Below, one piece after another: positions 47,655 to 63,867 of a stretch of 64,000 bases of DNA. Source of the DNA: Carposina sasakii (taxonomy: Eukaryota > Arthropoda > Insecta > Lepidoptera > Carposinidae). Both the position numbers and the translations under genes were made by a program. The notes under the pieces were generated by a model that searched no databases, was not told the DNA's origin, and saw nothing but the letters and a program-made list of their open reading frames with translations. The DNA lies in NCBI GenBank assembly GCA_014607495.2, contig CP053157.1, forward strand, positions 3,100,001 to 3,164,000. The letters run 5' to 3'. Numbering within the stretch: position 1 is the first letter of the stretch; every line of letters begins with the position of its first letter.

Positions 47655-48880
47655 ATGCGGTGTTATATTGTAAGTAAATTTATTAAAGTTCATTAGAATA
47701 TATCAACTGCATCTCCTTCCGTGCATGTCGTAAGAGTCGACTAAGGAATTCACGGGCGTTCTCTAAGGCGATGAGTCACTGATCTTTTAGATCTTGCCTC
47801 GCCTCTAAACGTGACTCTAGGATCTCCATCGTGATCCTGCAATATTCTGGCTATTTATATAGCTAGTATTCGGGCTAACGGCCTATTTTGAGAACAGAAA
47901 CCTGTGTATTTCTATGTGCCTGCCTTCTGTATCTACATGTACCATGTAAGGCACATATATTTCTGTTTTATATAATATTGTGGGACATTGTTTCGATGAA
48001 GATTTGACAGCTCACTCATACTCTGTTATACATGCCAATGTCTGCGCAATTTATTTGTTGACGATATTTTTATCAAAGTACCTAGTCTCGATCTTATTAT
48101 TCAAGTCCCAACATTTTCTAATTTATCCCATAGAAATTAGTAATTTCCATACCTATACATACCTACTTACTCTCTTAACAGGTTGCCATATTGGGTATAG
48201 CTGTAGTGTTAACAACCGGCCAGCCTGTCCCCGACGAGCCCCAGCCGGAACCAGCTGGAAAACCTTACGTGCCTGGAGTATTCATCTCCGCAGACACCCT
48301 GAAAAACTTACAGGAAAAATGGCAGAACGGCCAGGCCCCTCAAATTAACGAATTGTCAGCTCAAGAACCGCAAACCAACCTGGATATGTCGTTAAAAATG
48401 AACCAGGCTGGCATTTCGACTCCTGCAGTACAATACGTGCCAGCCCAATCGAATCAGCCGATTTTATCACCAGTAACCCAACAGCCAATTGTAGCCAATC
48501 CGGTAGTGTATCAGCTGCCCAATCAGCAAGTTGTATTAGCTCAGCCGAACCAGCAGTTGATCCCAAACCAGCAGTTGATTCCAAACCAGCAGTTGATCCC
48601 AAACCAGCAACCAATTTTAATCCAGCAACCTGGTTCAAGTCCCTTATTGGTGAGCCAACCAAACCAGCCGTACGGGCAAGTCACTCAGCCAGCACCTTAC
48701 GTTCTGCAACCAAACAGCATTGCTACACCAGTCAACCAGCCGATTCAAAATCAGAATGGTGTGTACGCTATTGTGCCAGTTCAAGGGCAGAATGGAGTAT
48801 CGAACCCTAATACTAACACGTATTTGGTGCCTCTACAGCAGGTTCCCAATGGTAATCAGATTTTGGTAAACGCTGGTTAG
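47655..48880 (+). CDS. Secreted Gln/Asn/Pro-rich low-complexity protein, two coding exons
   Basis: Exon 1 (47655-47669) encodes only MRCYI and ends at a consensus GTAAGT donor (47670). Exon 2 starts at 48182 after a TTAACAG acceptor in phase 0 and runs to TAG at 48880, giving about 238 residues. The join creates a textbook signal peptide: a basic residue, a hydrophobic core (VAILGIAVVL), then TTGQP. The mature part is rich in Q, N, P and V, with no cysteine seen in it. It carries a tandem LIPNQQ hexapeptide encoded by near-identical 18-bp units around 48550-48610, then looser PNQ/QPI repeats. The 512-bp intron contains a dispersed-repeat copy (47692-47925). Secretion is inferred from the signal peptide; the function is not recognised. 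Candidates are an extracellular matrix, cuticle, eggshell or silk-gland protein, but nothing here decides among them. Exon 2 is secure as coding sequence; exon 1 is a prediction resting on phase and signal-peptide fit. Confidence 0.75.
47692..47925 (+). repeat. Family A repeat, copy 5, in the intron of the secreted Q-rich gene
   Basis: CATCTCCTTCCGTGCATGTC, AAGAGTCGACTAAGGAATTC and CTATTTTGAGAACAGAAACC. Confidence 0.65.
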
Positions 48881-49981
48881 AAGCTCCGTGATTTATGGTT
48901 AGTAATTATATAGCGAAACAGTTACCTACTACACTTTTTAACTGTATGTCACTGCAATGCCTATTACATAATATATCTATTTATTGTGTTATGTTTTTCG
49001 ATGGAGGATAATTAATGACCCATACCTATGTAAGTAATTGAAAACTCAACCAGGTAGGTACTTGGGTAATGAGCCTATTATTTTAGGTAAGATATCCTAT
49101 TAATGAAATGTAGCGCTTTGGTATGTATCAAGCACGATATATATTACCTATCTAAAGCTCGTAATTAAGCTTAACATATCTACTTAAATTGAAATACATT
49201 ATCATTGTTGAGAATACAACTTCTTTTCTTTATAACACCTTGCCTGAGTTTTTATGTAAGTTTGTAGGTATGTATGTACTTAGGAGGTCATTAGGTTCTA
49301 ACTTCAGTTACCTGTATTGTTATTTACCTATTACGAGTGACTTTACAAAAGAGGGAAGGGTATTGTTCGGAAGTCTTTGTTACCCGAGTCCACACTTTAC
49401 CAAGAAATTGGAAAATGTCTGTTGTAGGTATATTGCATTTGATACAGAAAGACACTCTATTTACTTTACTTACATGAAGATATATTTCCTTTCCATGGTT
49501 AAAATCTTAGATTTTTAGGTTCAATATAATTAAACCGACCGCATAAATAAATAGCACCAATGACATCGCCATCCCCATTTCGCGTTAGATAGGCAAATAA
49601 GATTATGTATATCGTGTAGAAGGCGCTTATCACAGATCGGTTTTTTCTCATATTATCGGTTTTTATTTGAGGATTTTTTTTTGCTGGCAACATTATCTTG
49701 TAATGTCACTTTGGCTTTCATTCATTCTTCAAAATTGTTTACTTCACTCTCGAAAGGTAACTTATTTGAAAACTAATATTGTTATCTCGTTTTGGCTTAC
49801 AAAAGAGTTATTTAACTATCGCAAACTGTAATATAAAAAATACTAATGTCTACGGAAACGTGACACCTAAATTCGAAAACGAAATTATTCATTTCATTCA
49901 TTCATAGAAGGAAGTCAACATGGTGGAAGCGGCTATTGTCAAAATAAAATAAATAGATTTGTTATTTGTGTGCTCTTCAAA
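48881..49981. other. Intergenic between the Q-rich gene and Sce
   Basis: Includes the 3' UTR of the first gene (no canonical AATAAA noticed close to the stop) and the Sce promoter. ACATGGTGGAAGCGGC at about 49919, just upstream of the Sce ATG, resembles a YY1/Pho-type AAnATGG word. Confidence 0.45.
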
Positions 49982-52010
49982 ATGTCCTCTACAGAAACAT
50001 CACAAAACAAAACTTGGGAGTTATCTCTTTACGAATTACATCGTACTCCACAAGAAGTTATAACAGATGCCACTGAAATAGCGGTTTCTCCTAGAAGCTT
50101 GCACAGTGAGCTTATGTGTCCAATATGTTTGGATATGTTGAAGAAGACTATGACAACGAAAGAATGCCTTCACAGATTCTGTTCGGACTGCATAATAACT
50201 GCACTTCGTTCTGGTAACAAGGAATGCCCAACGTGTCGTAAGAAATTGGTGTCAAAGCGCTCTTTGAGGCAAGATCCAAACTTTGATTTACTAATATCTA
50301 AGATCTATCCTAGTAGGGACGAGTATGAAGCCCATCAAGAGCGGGTTCTCGCTAAAATTAATATGTCTGTATCGCAAGCTTCATTAGTTAACTCTATAAC
50401 TGAGGGAATAAAGTTGCAATCACAAAACAGGCCTCAGAGGCAACGAAAGAACCAGGAAGAGAGCTCCAATGCCTCTAATTCAAATGGCAACACCATGCCG
50501 ACTGCTCCAAATAGCACTAGTACTCCTGTGGTCCCCAAAGATGGTACATCTTCAACTGGGGTTCCGACACCTTCAGCACAATCTACATCTAACCCAGCAT
50601 CCGTGAGGAGTACTCCTTCCCCTGTACCATCAAATGTGAGCTCAGTCTCCAAGAACACAAGCATTACAAAGAGAGCAAAATCTATTTTGACCTCAGAACG
50701 CAGTGAGGTTGAGAGTGAGTCTAGTGATGGCAGGTTTGTTAAAAAAATTTGAACTATGTTTATTTAAGAGAGTAGTATTCAATGATATCAATATGTGAAA
50801 CAAGATGAAACTTATTACAAATGTTGCATTATAATATTGTTTTTTTTTACATAGAACTGAAGGTGAAAACTCAATGGATACAGAAGGAGAGGGAGAACCA
50901 CTGAATCCTAATGAAATAGAGTTGGTCTTCAAGCCACATCCAACAGAAATGACAGGAGATAACCAGCTAATGCGTGCCCTCAGAGATAGCTCTGTTAGGT
51001 ACCTCAAAACTACAGCTAATGCATCTGGTAAGTACTTTGATTTCTGGCAAAATGTTAAAGGACCGATTTGGTTCTATCATAAATAAACCTGTATGGATAG
51101 ACTGGAAACTGTCCTTCATCATTCTCATATGGTACTTGCAATCAAACATAAAGTAAAGTAGCAGCATATCAAGTTTGTGCACCACACTCGATCGGATGGT
51201 TTGAGGTAGGTGTACATATGCATAACATGACCTAATAAAATTGGTGGGTCTCTCCACAAGCATCCATTATAACCAGTGTTTGTTATGTAAGTTTTCCTTA
51301 ACATACCTTATTCTTATTCCAGTGGACCATCTGAGCAAGTATTTAGCAATGAGACTGACATTAGATCTGGATGCAGAACTACCAGAAGCATACAGACTTC
51401 TGAACTTCTGTATCTATGTGGCACCATCTCCAGGGCAGTTTGTGCCTCTAGCCGGCTCACAAACTCTTCGGCAGATAAATGATAAGTTTTGGAAGGTAAA
51501 TGTTTTGCTGCATATTTGCAATGGTAGTTGACATCTAATTTTAAAACTGAACTAAACCAGTCCAGCTACTACAAATTTTTGTTCCTTTAACAATTTATGT
51601 TTTCCATTTATTTTCCAGCCTGCTATGCCATTAAATCCCAATTTCACCAATAATGGTTAAATAGTCTATCTTAACATAAATTTGATGCTGACTTTCTCTA
51701 AAACTTGACCAAGATAGAGACAGCCAGCATCAACTATGACATTCAGATAGGCTATCCTATGGAGAAATTGGCCCCAAGTAAATAATCTTTAATTGACAGA
51801 GTTAATCGACCCGACAGCTCAGTTGGTTAGAGCAAAAGCACGGTTTGCGAAGAGGTCGTGAGTTCAAATCTCACTCGGGTGGTTTTTTTTTTTTCATTTT
51901 TTGCACTATTTATTGTTGCTACTATAGGTGATGAACCATTAATATAATCCTTGTTTGTTTTGCAGGTAAACAAACCTCTGGAAATGTACTATTCCTGGAA
52001 GAAAACTTAG
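49982..52010 (+). CDS. Sce: Polycomb RING-finger E3 ubiquitin ligase (Sex combs extra / RING1-RING2)
   Basis: Catalytic subunit of Polycomb repressive complex 1, which monoubiquitinates histone H2A in the nucleus. Four coding exons join in phase: 49982-50733, 50855-51027, 51323-51495 and 51966-52010, giving 380 residues. The N-terminal region (about residues 15-100) has the family's [13 protein letters not shown] lead-in and a C3HC4 RING finger: CPIC near residue 46, CLHRFCSDC, then CPTC. A Ser/Thr/Pro/Asn-rich linker (about 145-250) follows. The C-terminal RAWUL domain (about 270-380) starts at IELVFKPHP and ends with [14 protein letters not shown], characteristic of fly Sce and vertebrate RING2. 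Exon 1 reads through its donor (CAG|GTTTGT) into an early stop if unspliced. Intron 3 carries a tRNA-like sequence and part of a dispersed repeat. The start codon is the first ATG upstream of the conserved region. Identification is very secure. Confidence 0.96.
51808..51882 (+). tRNA. tRNA-like sequence in Sce intron 3 (possible pseudo-tRNA)
   Basis: Seventy-five bases with a good A box (AGCTCAGTTGGTTAGAGC), a perfect T arm (GTGAG TTCAAAT CTCAC) and a 7-bp acceptor stem pairing at six of seven positions (first pair G-G). A run of more than ten T follows at once, as for a Pol III terminator. The anticodon arm does not fold into five pairs with a normal 7-base loop, so no anticodon is assigned. 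It is either a decayed tRNA gene or a tRNA-derived SINE head. Confidence 0.5.
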
Positions 52011-52690
52011 AAGTCAACCTTCATCTTATATTGATTAAGACTACAGTGGTAGCTGAAAGCTGTAAACTGATATATTATTAATTTAGTTCAAACTCAACTT
52101 CAATTTATACAGCCATTATACAATGATTTTAACATAATTAATTTAAACAATTTTAAATTGAAGGTATGAAATGGATTGTATAAATAAGAAAATAATTTAG
52201 TTAGTAATCTATGGCACTAATTATAAAAGCCATAGGTATTCCCTGAAGAAGTTTTGAATTTAGGTAATCATAAATTTAATTATTTCAATGGAATTAATGA
52301 ATCTTATTTAAGAGAACTTATTTTAAGATAAGTGCAGAGGGCTCATTTAATGGAATGTGATGCAATTTTTAAATATTACACAATAACCAGATTTTTTACT
52401 GATATTGTTTGACATGCCATGGTGTGTAGTATGTTATTATATGCTACAATATTTTGTTGATTTCTATTCTATTTCATGAACATTTTATCATCTTACCATG
52501 TTTGACAAAATAGCAAAAGCAGGTGTTTATTTCCATTTCCCATTAAATTAATTTTATGAATAATAAATAATTCTAAGGTCCCTTAATGTAATAAGAAGAT
52601 AGGAATAACTTTCTACATCTTAATTTTAAACATATATTGTAAATTATTTTAGATATGTATGTACAAATAAATTGTGCAATTTTTATTAAA
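52011..52690 (+). other. Sce: Sce 3' UTR and poly(A) signal
   Basis: AT-rich non-coding sequence follows the Sce stop codon. A canonical AATAAA lies at 52666-52671, followed by a T-rich stretch, so the transcript probably ends near 52690. No ORF or repeat stands out. The UTR extent is inferred from the signal alone. Confidence 0.5.
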
Positions 52691-52833
52691 CAGTTAATAT
52701 CTTCTAATATCAACAAATACTTTTCTCATTTTCTATCATGGTAAAATTAATATATGAAGAATGCATAGTTTAGTGGTAAAGACTGGCGGTAAAAACTTTC
52801 GAACCCTTTTTTATATGGAAGGATAAGCTCACT

Positions 52834-53228
52834 GCCGGCACGGCACGGGATGTCATGGCAAAGGATTTTATTACTTATCAAGTTATTTTGATTATTATTT
52901 TAATGAGCATAGAATTCATGACACTTTAATTCGATGCCGCGGCATGACGCGACGCGCCGCGGGATGCTGCGGCATGACGTGTCATGCCGTTTCATTCCAC
53001 GGATTGCCTTTTGTTACCTATTGAATTGTATTTTCGTCAAATTTGCTGCTCTTATTTGTCTCTCTTCATCTTCAGCTAGAAGTGATAATAATTTCTAACT
53101 CCTAGTCAACCTTAACGACACACTAATTTTGAATCTGCGCGCAGAAAAACTGATTGATGTCAGAGTCACTGGGCTTTCAACAGGATGCCGCAGCACGACC
53201 TGCCGTGCCATGCCATTCCATGCCGGCC
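52834..53228. repeat. GCATGCC-rich element with imperfect inverted ends
   Basis: Left GCCGGCACGGCACGGGATGTC and right CCATGCCATTCCATGCCGGC-type ends are roughly inverted. The middle carries many CGGCATGACGC and GCCGCGGGATG words. Unlike the AT-rich flanks; probable MITE. Confidence 0.5.
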
Positions 53229-53739
53229 CTAATTTGTACTTATAAACAGCTACGCTATGGTGCTAAGCTACGTAGTGAAACGAGTAAAATTTGCTATAAA
53301 TTATGAATGAATGAATGATGAATCGGTCTCCAATGTCCTAGTGCTAAGTCAAAACTGGTGTGATAGAAATATATATATATAGTGGCGAGGGTGCACCCTC
53401 CACAACACATGTGTTGTTCATTCAAGTAGATGTTCCAAAGCATAGCTAAAGGTGCAATTCCACCAGTGTGCTAAACTGTGCGGCACAAAAATTGTTAGTT
53501 CCCAAATCAGGTATAGGAATTATTCTATGAAACGGAGGAGTCTAATTCCTGTGTGATACGTGATGAACAATACATAGTGTGAAACGCGCTAATAACGCCT
53601 TTTATAATTTTTCTGTGCATTGTTCATTTCTGTACTGGATCCTTGTAAAAAAATATATTTAAAATTGCGATGTAAATTGGACAGTGTGTCAAAAATACCG
53701 CCAATAATAATTATTATTTTAATGGCAACATTTCGACGC

Positions 53740-53818
53740 AGGTTGGCCAACTGCCAAAAGATTGACGTTTACGTCGGCCATTTTGCAGTTTTTACGGTAA
53801 CTGCACTACACGTGTCTG
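53740..53818 (+). promoter_or_regulatory. RpL22: Probable promoter and non-coding first exon of RpL22
   Basis: A less AT-rich patch ends in a good donor (GTGTCTG|GTAGGT, donor at 53819) 82 bp before the acceptor at 53901. A short non-coding first exon split from the ATG is common in ribosomal protein genes. The exact start site, expected at a pyrimidine tract, was not placed. Confidence 0.45.
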
Positions 53819-53910
53819 GTAGGTTATTATGAATAATACGTGAATATTATAGTGAAATCCCATCCAATTTCGGTTTATTATATAATTTGTGATTATTGCA
53901 GACTACGACA

Positions 53911-54602
53911 ATGGCAGTGACAAAGAAACCCGCACCTAAAAAGGGACAGTTGCACTCCAAAACAGGCAAAAAGGGTGTCAAAGGTGGCAAAATCCGCGGC
54001 AAGGGAATTAAGAGGAAAATTAACCTGAAATTTGCAATTGATTGCACGCACCCTGCTGAAGACAGCATCCTCGATGTCGGAAACTTTGAAAAATATTTGA
54101 AGGAACGTGTAAAAGTTGAGGGAAAAACTAATAACCTAGGAAATCACGTTGTCATTGCGAGAGACAAGACCAAAATCTCCATCAGTGCAGGTAATTATAT
54201 TTATATTTTTGTACATTTTAAGTTGTAACCAACCAACCAACCAGTTGTTTACTTTTTGATTTTTGATCAGTAAGGAAGGCTATGCCTACTCATAGGATGG
54301 CCACATCTGGAAGACTTCGAACTGGCCTTTTGATTGTCTTGTTCTTCTAAGGTAGACATGATATACAGATATAAGAATATAGCTGAAAATGGTAGCAAAG
54401 AGAAAGAAGTACTAAATCAATAATATTTGTGTTTACAGACATTCCTTTCTCCAAGAGGTACCTGAAATACCTTACCAAGCGTTACCTCAAGAAGAACAAC
54501 CTCAGGGACTGGCTTCGAGTGGTTGCGTCTGCACATGATTCATATGAACTCCGCTACTTCAACATCAACGCTGACAGCGACAATGAAGACAATGAGGATT
54601 AA
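53911..54602 (+). CDS. RpL22: 60S ribosomal protein L22 (eL22)
   Basis: Structural protein of the large cytoplasmic ribosomal subunit. Coding exons 53911-54190 and 54439-54602 join in phase (G|AC gives Asp) to 147 residues. Residues 1-36 are a Lys/Gly-rich basic tail. The L22e fold follows: [18 protein letters not shown], then [20 protein letters not shown] and, in exon 3, [19 protein letters not shown] and LRDWLRVVA. The end is the acidic tail [11 protein letters not shown], typical of animal L22. The N-terminal extension is much shorter than the long Ala/Lys-rich one of Drosophila. The ATG at 53911 lies 9 bp after an acceptor (TTATTGCAG, 53893-53901), so the 5' UTR is split. An AATAAA at 54612 follows the stop by 10 bp. 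Identification is very secure. Confidence 0.97.
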
Positions 54603-54861
54603 GCTAACCTAAATAAATAGTTTTACACTAAACTGTATTTAAATTATTTATTAGATTTTATTAGAAATAAGCATAGTAACATATTATTATTACGACAGGC
54701 CAGCCTTTGGAGCAACTATGACATATAATACGTTCAACCATAGTGAATGTTATGATTATTGAAGCCCACCTACTTTTGTATTTCATTGGTAATGGATGTA
54801 GCTTTTTGTCAATGTATTGATACATTAAATTGTTTGTAATCACTAAGTAATTGAATTGTAT

Positions 54862-55211
54862 ACAGGGTGATTTTTGGTCGTCAACGTTCCCGAAAACTAC
54901 AGAATCTCCTCGTCATCACAATCATATTTCTCCATGGAAGCATACCTGGGAAGTGTCTGGTTTCCAAAATATTAGGGTCCAAAGTTGAGTAAATAGACTG
55001 CGTTTTTCTGCATAAATGCACATAGACGCGTGTAGCAAGATTTTTTCACGAAAAATAGTTAATATCTGTCTATAAAAAAGTGTATAAATTTCGCCCGATC
55101 AAGCAATTAAAAAAAAAAAAAAACCCAGCATTTTTTTTGGCATAAACTTACTTTATTTGATGTATAGAGTACGTACCCTTCGTTTACGGTGGCCACAAAA
55201 AAACATCCTCT
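54862..55211. mobile_element. MITE with GGTCG-type inverted ends (copy 2), downstream of RpL22
   Basis: Starts ACAGGGTGATTTTTGGTCG and ends GTGGCCACAAAAAAACATCC; opposite orientation to 62795-63170. Contains TCTCCATGGAAGCATACCTG and CTGCATAAATGCACATAGAC. Confidence 0.75.
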
Positions 55212-55523
55212 ATAGGGGACTTCGCTTCTCTGCCTGGCACTGTTCTCGACATGTAAAGGGAAATTCCCAATACAATATGTAATATAGTCGTTTCTCTGAG
55301 AATTGTAGTGTACATAAAGTGAAAGTACCGAAATAGCAGAAGGTTGCAATGGCAATCGATAGTAGTTGTGTGTGAGACAGTTGATCGAGAAATTGTAAAT
55401 GCAGCAACTCAAAAAGAGTACCAAGATCTCCGCTAGGAGTAATTGTGTTCTGTGACCAAGATACTAAAACATACTTAACCAGAGATTTCAGTCACGTGCG
55501 CAAAATTCGAGGCATTTTAGTAT

Positions 55524-55729
55524 AGACTGGTGGGCGCACGCATGGTCTGCAGAAAAAACAAAATGTCGAAATTATCCAGGATAAAAATATTTTCCCGGGA
55601 TAAAAAGTGGCCTATATGTTAAGTGAGACCTGTCGCAATATATTCCTGAAAACTGCATCGAAATCGGTCCAGCCGTTTATGAGATTAGCGTGCACAAACA
55701 TCGATCCATTACAATTTTATTATATGTAT
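55524..55729 (-). mobile_element. Helitron-like element (Lep1 type), copy 7, truncated and split by a solo LTR
   Basis: Recognisable from ACAAAATGTCGAAATTATCC through TTCCTGAAAACTGCATCG to TTTTATTATATGTAT. Its CTAG/hairpin end is eroded and a middle section is missing. The terminal bases continue after the LTR as GTATAGAAT (56031 on). Confidence 0.65.
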
Positions 55730-56030
55730 TGTTACGAAACGTTGCAGTCGGCCTATAGCAGCGAGTCCTGAGCCATTTGCCGTGCCCCTACGTTACACCC
55801 CAAGCCATTCAGCCACTGCCATGCCATAAGCTTAGACCTCGTACTGGCCTGTAGGAGTAAGCCTTGACGGGGTGGGCGTAGGGCCTAGCCATGCCTTTAT
55901 AAGCGAGTGCTCGCCGCATTCGTGACACGATTCCGTCACCGACAACTAGTCTTGTAACACTGTCTGATTCTTATTGGAAAATTATAACAAGACAAGCCTG
56001 TTGTGGACCTTTTATTTACTCGTCGTTACA
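55730..56030. mobile_element. Solo LTR of a retrotransposon (Ty3/gypsy-like size and TSD)
   Basis: A 301-bp unit starting TGTTACGAAACG and ending CGTCGTTACA (TG...CA), flanked by the 4-bp direct repeat GTAT (55726-55729 and 56031-56034). A TATA-like TTTATAAG lies inside. There is no coding sequence, so it is a solo LTR left by recombination. It interrupts the terminal region of a Helitron-like copy, whose text resumes with GTATAGAAT. Confidence 0.75.
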
Positions 56031-56365
56031 GTATAGAATAGCTCTCAAAGTACCAAGATTGTAGAAGGTTGCAAGAAGTCGCGTGCGCAGGTATCGAGAA
56101 GGATGCAAAATGCTCAAGGGGCGTGGCTATGAGTATGCAGATGAAATAGTGCGGTCCCACTCACTCGTTGGCCTCTCGCACAGTACGTTCTTTGCCTTTT
56201 TCGTCAATGTTAAATGACGTAACAAAGTCATCCGTAGGGTAGTTTTTAACCAATTACCTAATACACTAGGTGTGCCTTTCGACACTACTATAAGATATAG
56301 CCCAAGGATGCCGTGACAACTGCCTCCAGGCAATAGTTAAAAATAAAACAATTCTTTATGTATAA

Positions 56366-57438
56366 TATTTTTATTTTAGGACAGTAAAATACTATTTACA
56401 TAAATGATAAAAACAATCTCAAATTGATTTCATAAATAAAACATTGCAGAGAAAACTGGGTTCAGATATATCATCTAAGTACCTATCTTTGTACTACACT
56501 AATAAATAAGATTCGCCGCGACATATTGTGAATAGATGAGAAAGTCAAATTGCTCCTAAACAACACTACAGGTTCACTTGCACCGATAGTTTGGAGATTT
56601 CAATACTTATTCGTTATACATCTATCGAAAAAGTTCGTAAATTCGACACTTAATTCATTGAGTTTAGGTACTCGTATATTGAAATCAAATTTGCGTGCTT
56701 GTTAACAAAAAAATCGTCTGAAAGTAAAGTATATCAAAAACAGAACATCCAAAATGTAAAGTATATAGAAATACATAATCTTTTATATCGAGCGATTGAC
56801 TATCTCGATACTTCAGTGCAAGGCTGTTGTTGATTAAACATAATTCAGATTTTCTGTCTCTACCTTCTATATGCAATATAAAAGGGACATCATATTCTGA
56901 TTCTAGCTTAACAAATACAGTGTTACATACCAGATGCAAAACTATACAACAATTTGGTAACTCTCGACATCCTATGAAAATTATACTAGCATAAAATCAT
57001 TGCCTAGACTACTTTTACAGCTTATACAATTTCGAGTATTATCTCTAGCAATATACAGCTTACACTACAATATTGTCGAAGAGAAATACTAGAGACAGAG
57101 GTGGCAATTCTATGTACATAATACTGTCCAAACTTCATAAAGCTTGATTTAAATCTAGCGACAATTTCGTCTTTTCACAATAAAAGTGTATACCTAATTC
57201 CCAAAAATATACGAACTTGAGTTAAAATTTCATAAAGATAAAACATCACGAAAAGTATTTAAAACACTCTTTTGTAAAATTGGAACGTTTAGAGATTGTA
57301 CAGTTTTAATGCGAAAGGGCGATTTGTCCTCACTACTATTATCCCGCCAGGGCCGTATTCAGTAACTAGATTTAGTGTCGTAATATAAATTAATTATCAA
57401 TTTTGCAGTGGTAACATAACACTGTGTGGGCTGGTAGT
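56366..57438 (-). other. Probable 3' UTR of aconitase and downstream AT-rich DNA
   Basis: AT-rich sequence with no repeat family recognised and no convincing ORF. On the minus strand an AATAAA-like signal occurs near 56370, so a UTR of about 1 kb is possible; nearer signals may also be used. The extent is inferred. Confidence 0.35.
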
Positions 57439-62254
<4,816 letters not shown>

Positions 62255-62465
62255 CTGGGGAAGGACCATAGTGATAGTTAATATCTGTTTTGCAATACCT
62301 GAAAAAGGTGACCAGGCAGAAATATTACTTCTAAGAGCTGAACTAGGGTATATAGTTAGCACATAAACATGTGATCAGATTTTATTTGTCTGTGTGTAAT
62401 ACTCATCATCATCCTCATTCATTCATACACAGACAAACATGACAGCAATATGGAAACAAGACTAT

Positions 62466-62570
62466 TTTAACCTCATCATCATCATCAGCCTATTGCAGTC
62501 CACTGCTGGACGTAGGCCTCCCCCAGGGCACTCCACAAGACTGCCATGGGGGGTATTTGCAGTCAGCCAG
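62466..62570 (-). repeat. Family C repeat, copy 5, truncated, in aconitase intron
   Basis: Only the tail-proximal ~100 bp: CATCATCATCATCAGCC, the CAGTCCACTGCTGGACG core and GGCCTCCCCCAGGG. Confidence 0.65.
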
Positions 62571-62794
62571 CATATAGGATATAGAAGATTCTGATGATGA
62601 AAACTCAGGACTTTTCCCTTGAAGGCATTCAGCTATTGAGAGATAGCCGTGTTGTATTTTTCAATGGTTGAATGAACATGCATGTAGTTTAATCAATGTT
62701 GTTATTGTGTATTTTGTGGTATATGGCCAAAATTGATTTTCCCACATGCAAAAACATTTTCAAAGTGTTTGGCTGACATTACTAGTACATACAT

Positions 62795-63170
62795 ACAGGA
62801 TGTTTTTTCGTGGCCACCCTAGACGAATGGTACGTACTCTATACATCAAATAAAGTAAATTTATGCCAAAAAAATGCTGGGAAACGATGTAAATAAAAAA
62901 AAAAGTTTATTACTCGATCGGGCGAAATTTATAGTGTCCAGTGTTTATGCTAGTTTTTTCATATACAGATATTAATTATTTCTCGTGAAAAATCTTGCTA
63001 CGCGCGCCTATGTGCATTTATGCAGAAAAACGCAGTCTATTTACTCAACTTTGGACCCTAATATCTAGGGAACCAGATACTTCCCAGGTATGCTTCCATG
63101 GAGAAAAATTATCATGCTGATGAGGAGATTCCGTAGTTTTCGGAAACGTTGACGACCAAAAAACACCTGT
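62795..63170. mobile_element. MITE with GGTCG-type inverted ends (copy 1), aconitase first visible intron
   Basis: Left ACAGGATGTTTTTTCGTGGCC and right GACGACCAAAAAACACCTGT are inverted (about 20 bp). The internal unit (TGGAAGCATACCTGGGAAGT-type word and TGCATTTATGCAGAAAAACGC) is shared with 54862-55211 and 13831-14195. 376 bp. Confidence 0.75.
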
Positions 63171-63867
63171 ATAGTCACGCCCATATTCCAAAAGAGGTTA
63201 GGCAGAAGTGTGCATAAGAACATAAGTACTTTCGACCTCGGTGCAAACCTAGTTTATATTGATACATTCTAGCAGGAAGTAAAATAAAGTTTATAACATG
63301 CAGCAGAAGACCTTGTAATCTATGATTCTACAAATAGACAAGGCTAGAAACAATAATATTATTATTATCATGCACTCCTCACCTATTGCGATAAATCGCC
63401 TATTATAGAGATAGCTCTATAATGCTATCTAATAATTAACAACTATTTAATGATTTATTATGGCGTGTTGCTAGATGTGATAGCATCCGCTTTAGGCTGC
63501 CTTTCCACTGCTTTCCATCATAGAAGTGTTATCCCACATTGCTATGGATGCGTTTGATATCCACCAATCAAATTTGTTGACATCATGTACCAATGAATAT
63601 GATTGGTGAATATCACACGTTTCCGTGGTAACGTAGCATAACACATCTCCGGTGGAAAAGCTGCGTCTTTTGGATATGGTAAGACCAAAGAGAGTTAGCG
63701 TCAGGATATAAAACAAATGTGGAGTGTTTGTTCAAAATGGGTTAAATAGGTAACACAAATTTTCAGGAATTTAAGTATAAGTTTTCCTAATAGTTCAGAT
63801 TAGTCGTTACTATCTATCATAAAATAACCCCCTTTTTTACACCCCATATATTTGTAATATAAATATT
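63171..63867 (-). other. Aconitase intron sequence, no exon found
   Basis: No aconitase exon is recognisable between 62255 and 64000, so this intron exceeds 1.7 kb. A short repeat end (TATAGTCACGCCCATATTCC) lies at 63172-63215. Confidence 0.55.

Noticed and set aside
48345..48662. Minus-strand ORF with repeated AGLGSTAGLEST-like peptide
   Set aside because: Antisense shadow of the tandem LIPNQQ repeat; no promoter or splice context.
50434..50664. Minus-strand ORF across Sce exon 1
   Set aside because: Shadow of the Ser/Thr/Pro-rich linker; Sce on the plus strand is unambiguous.
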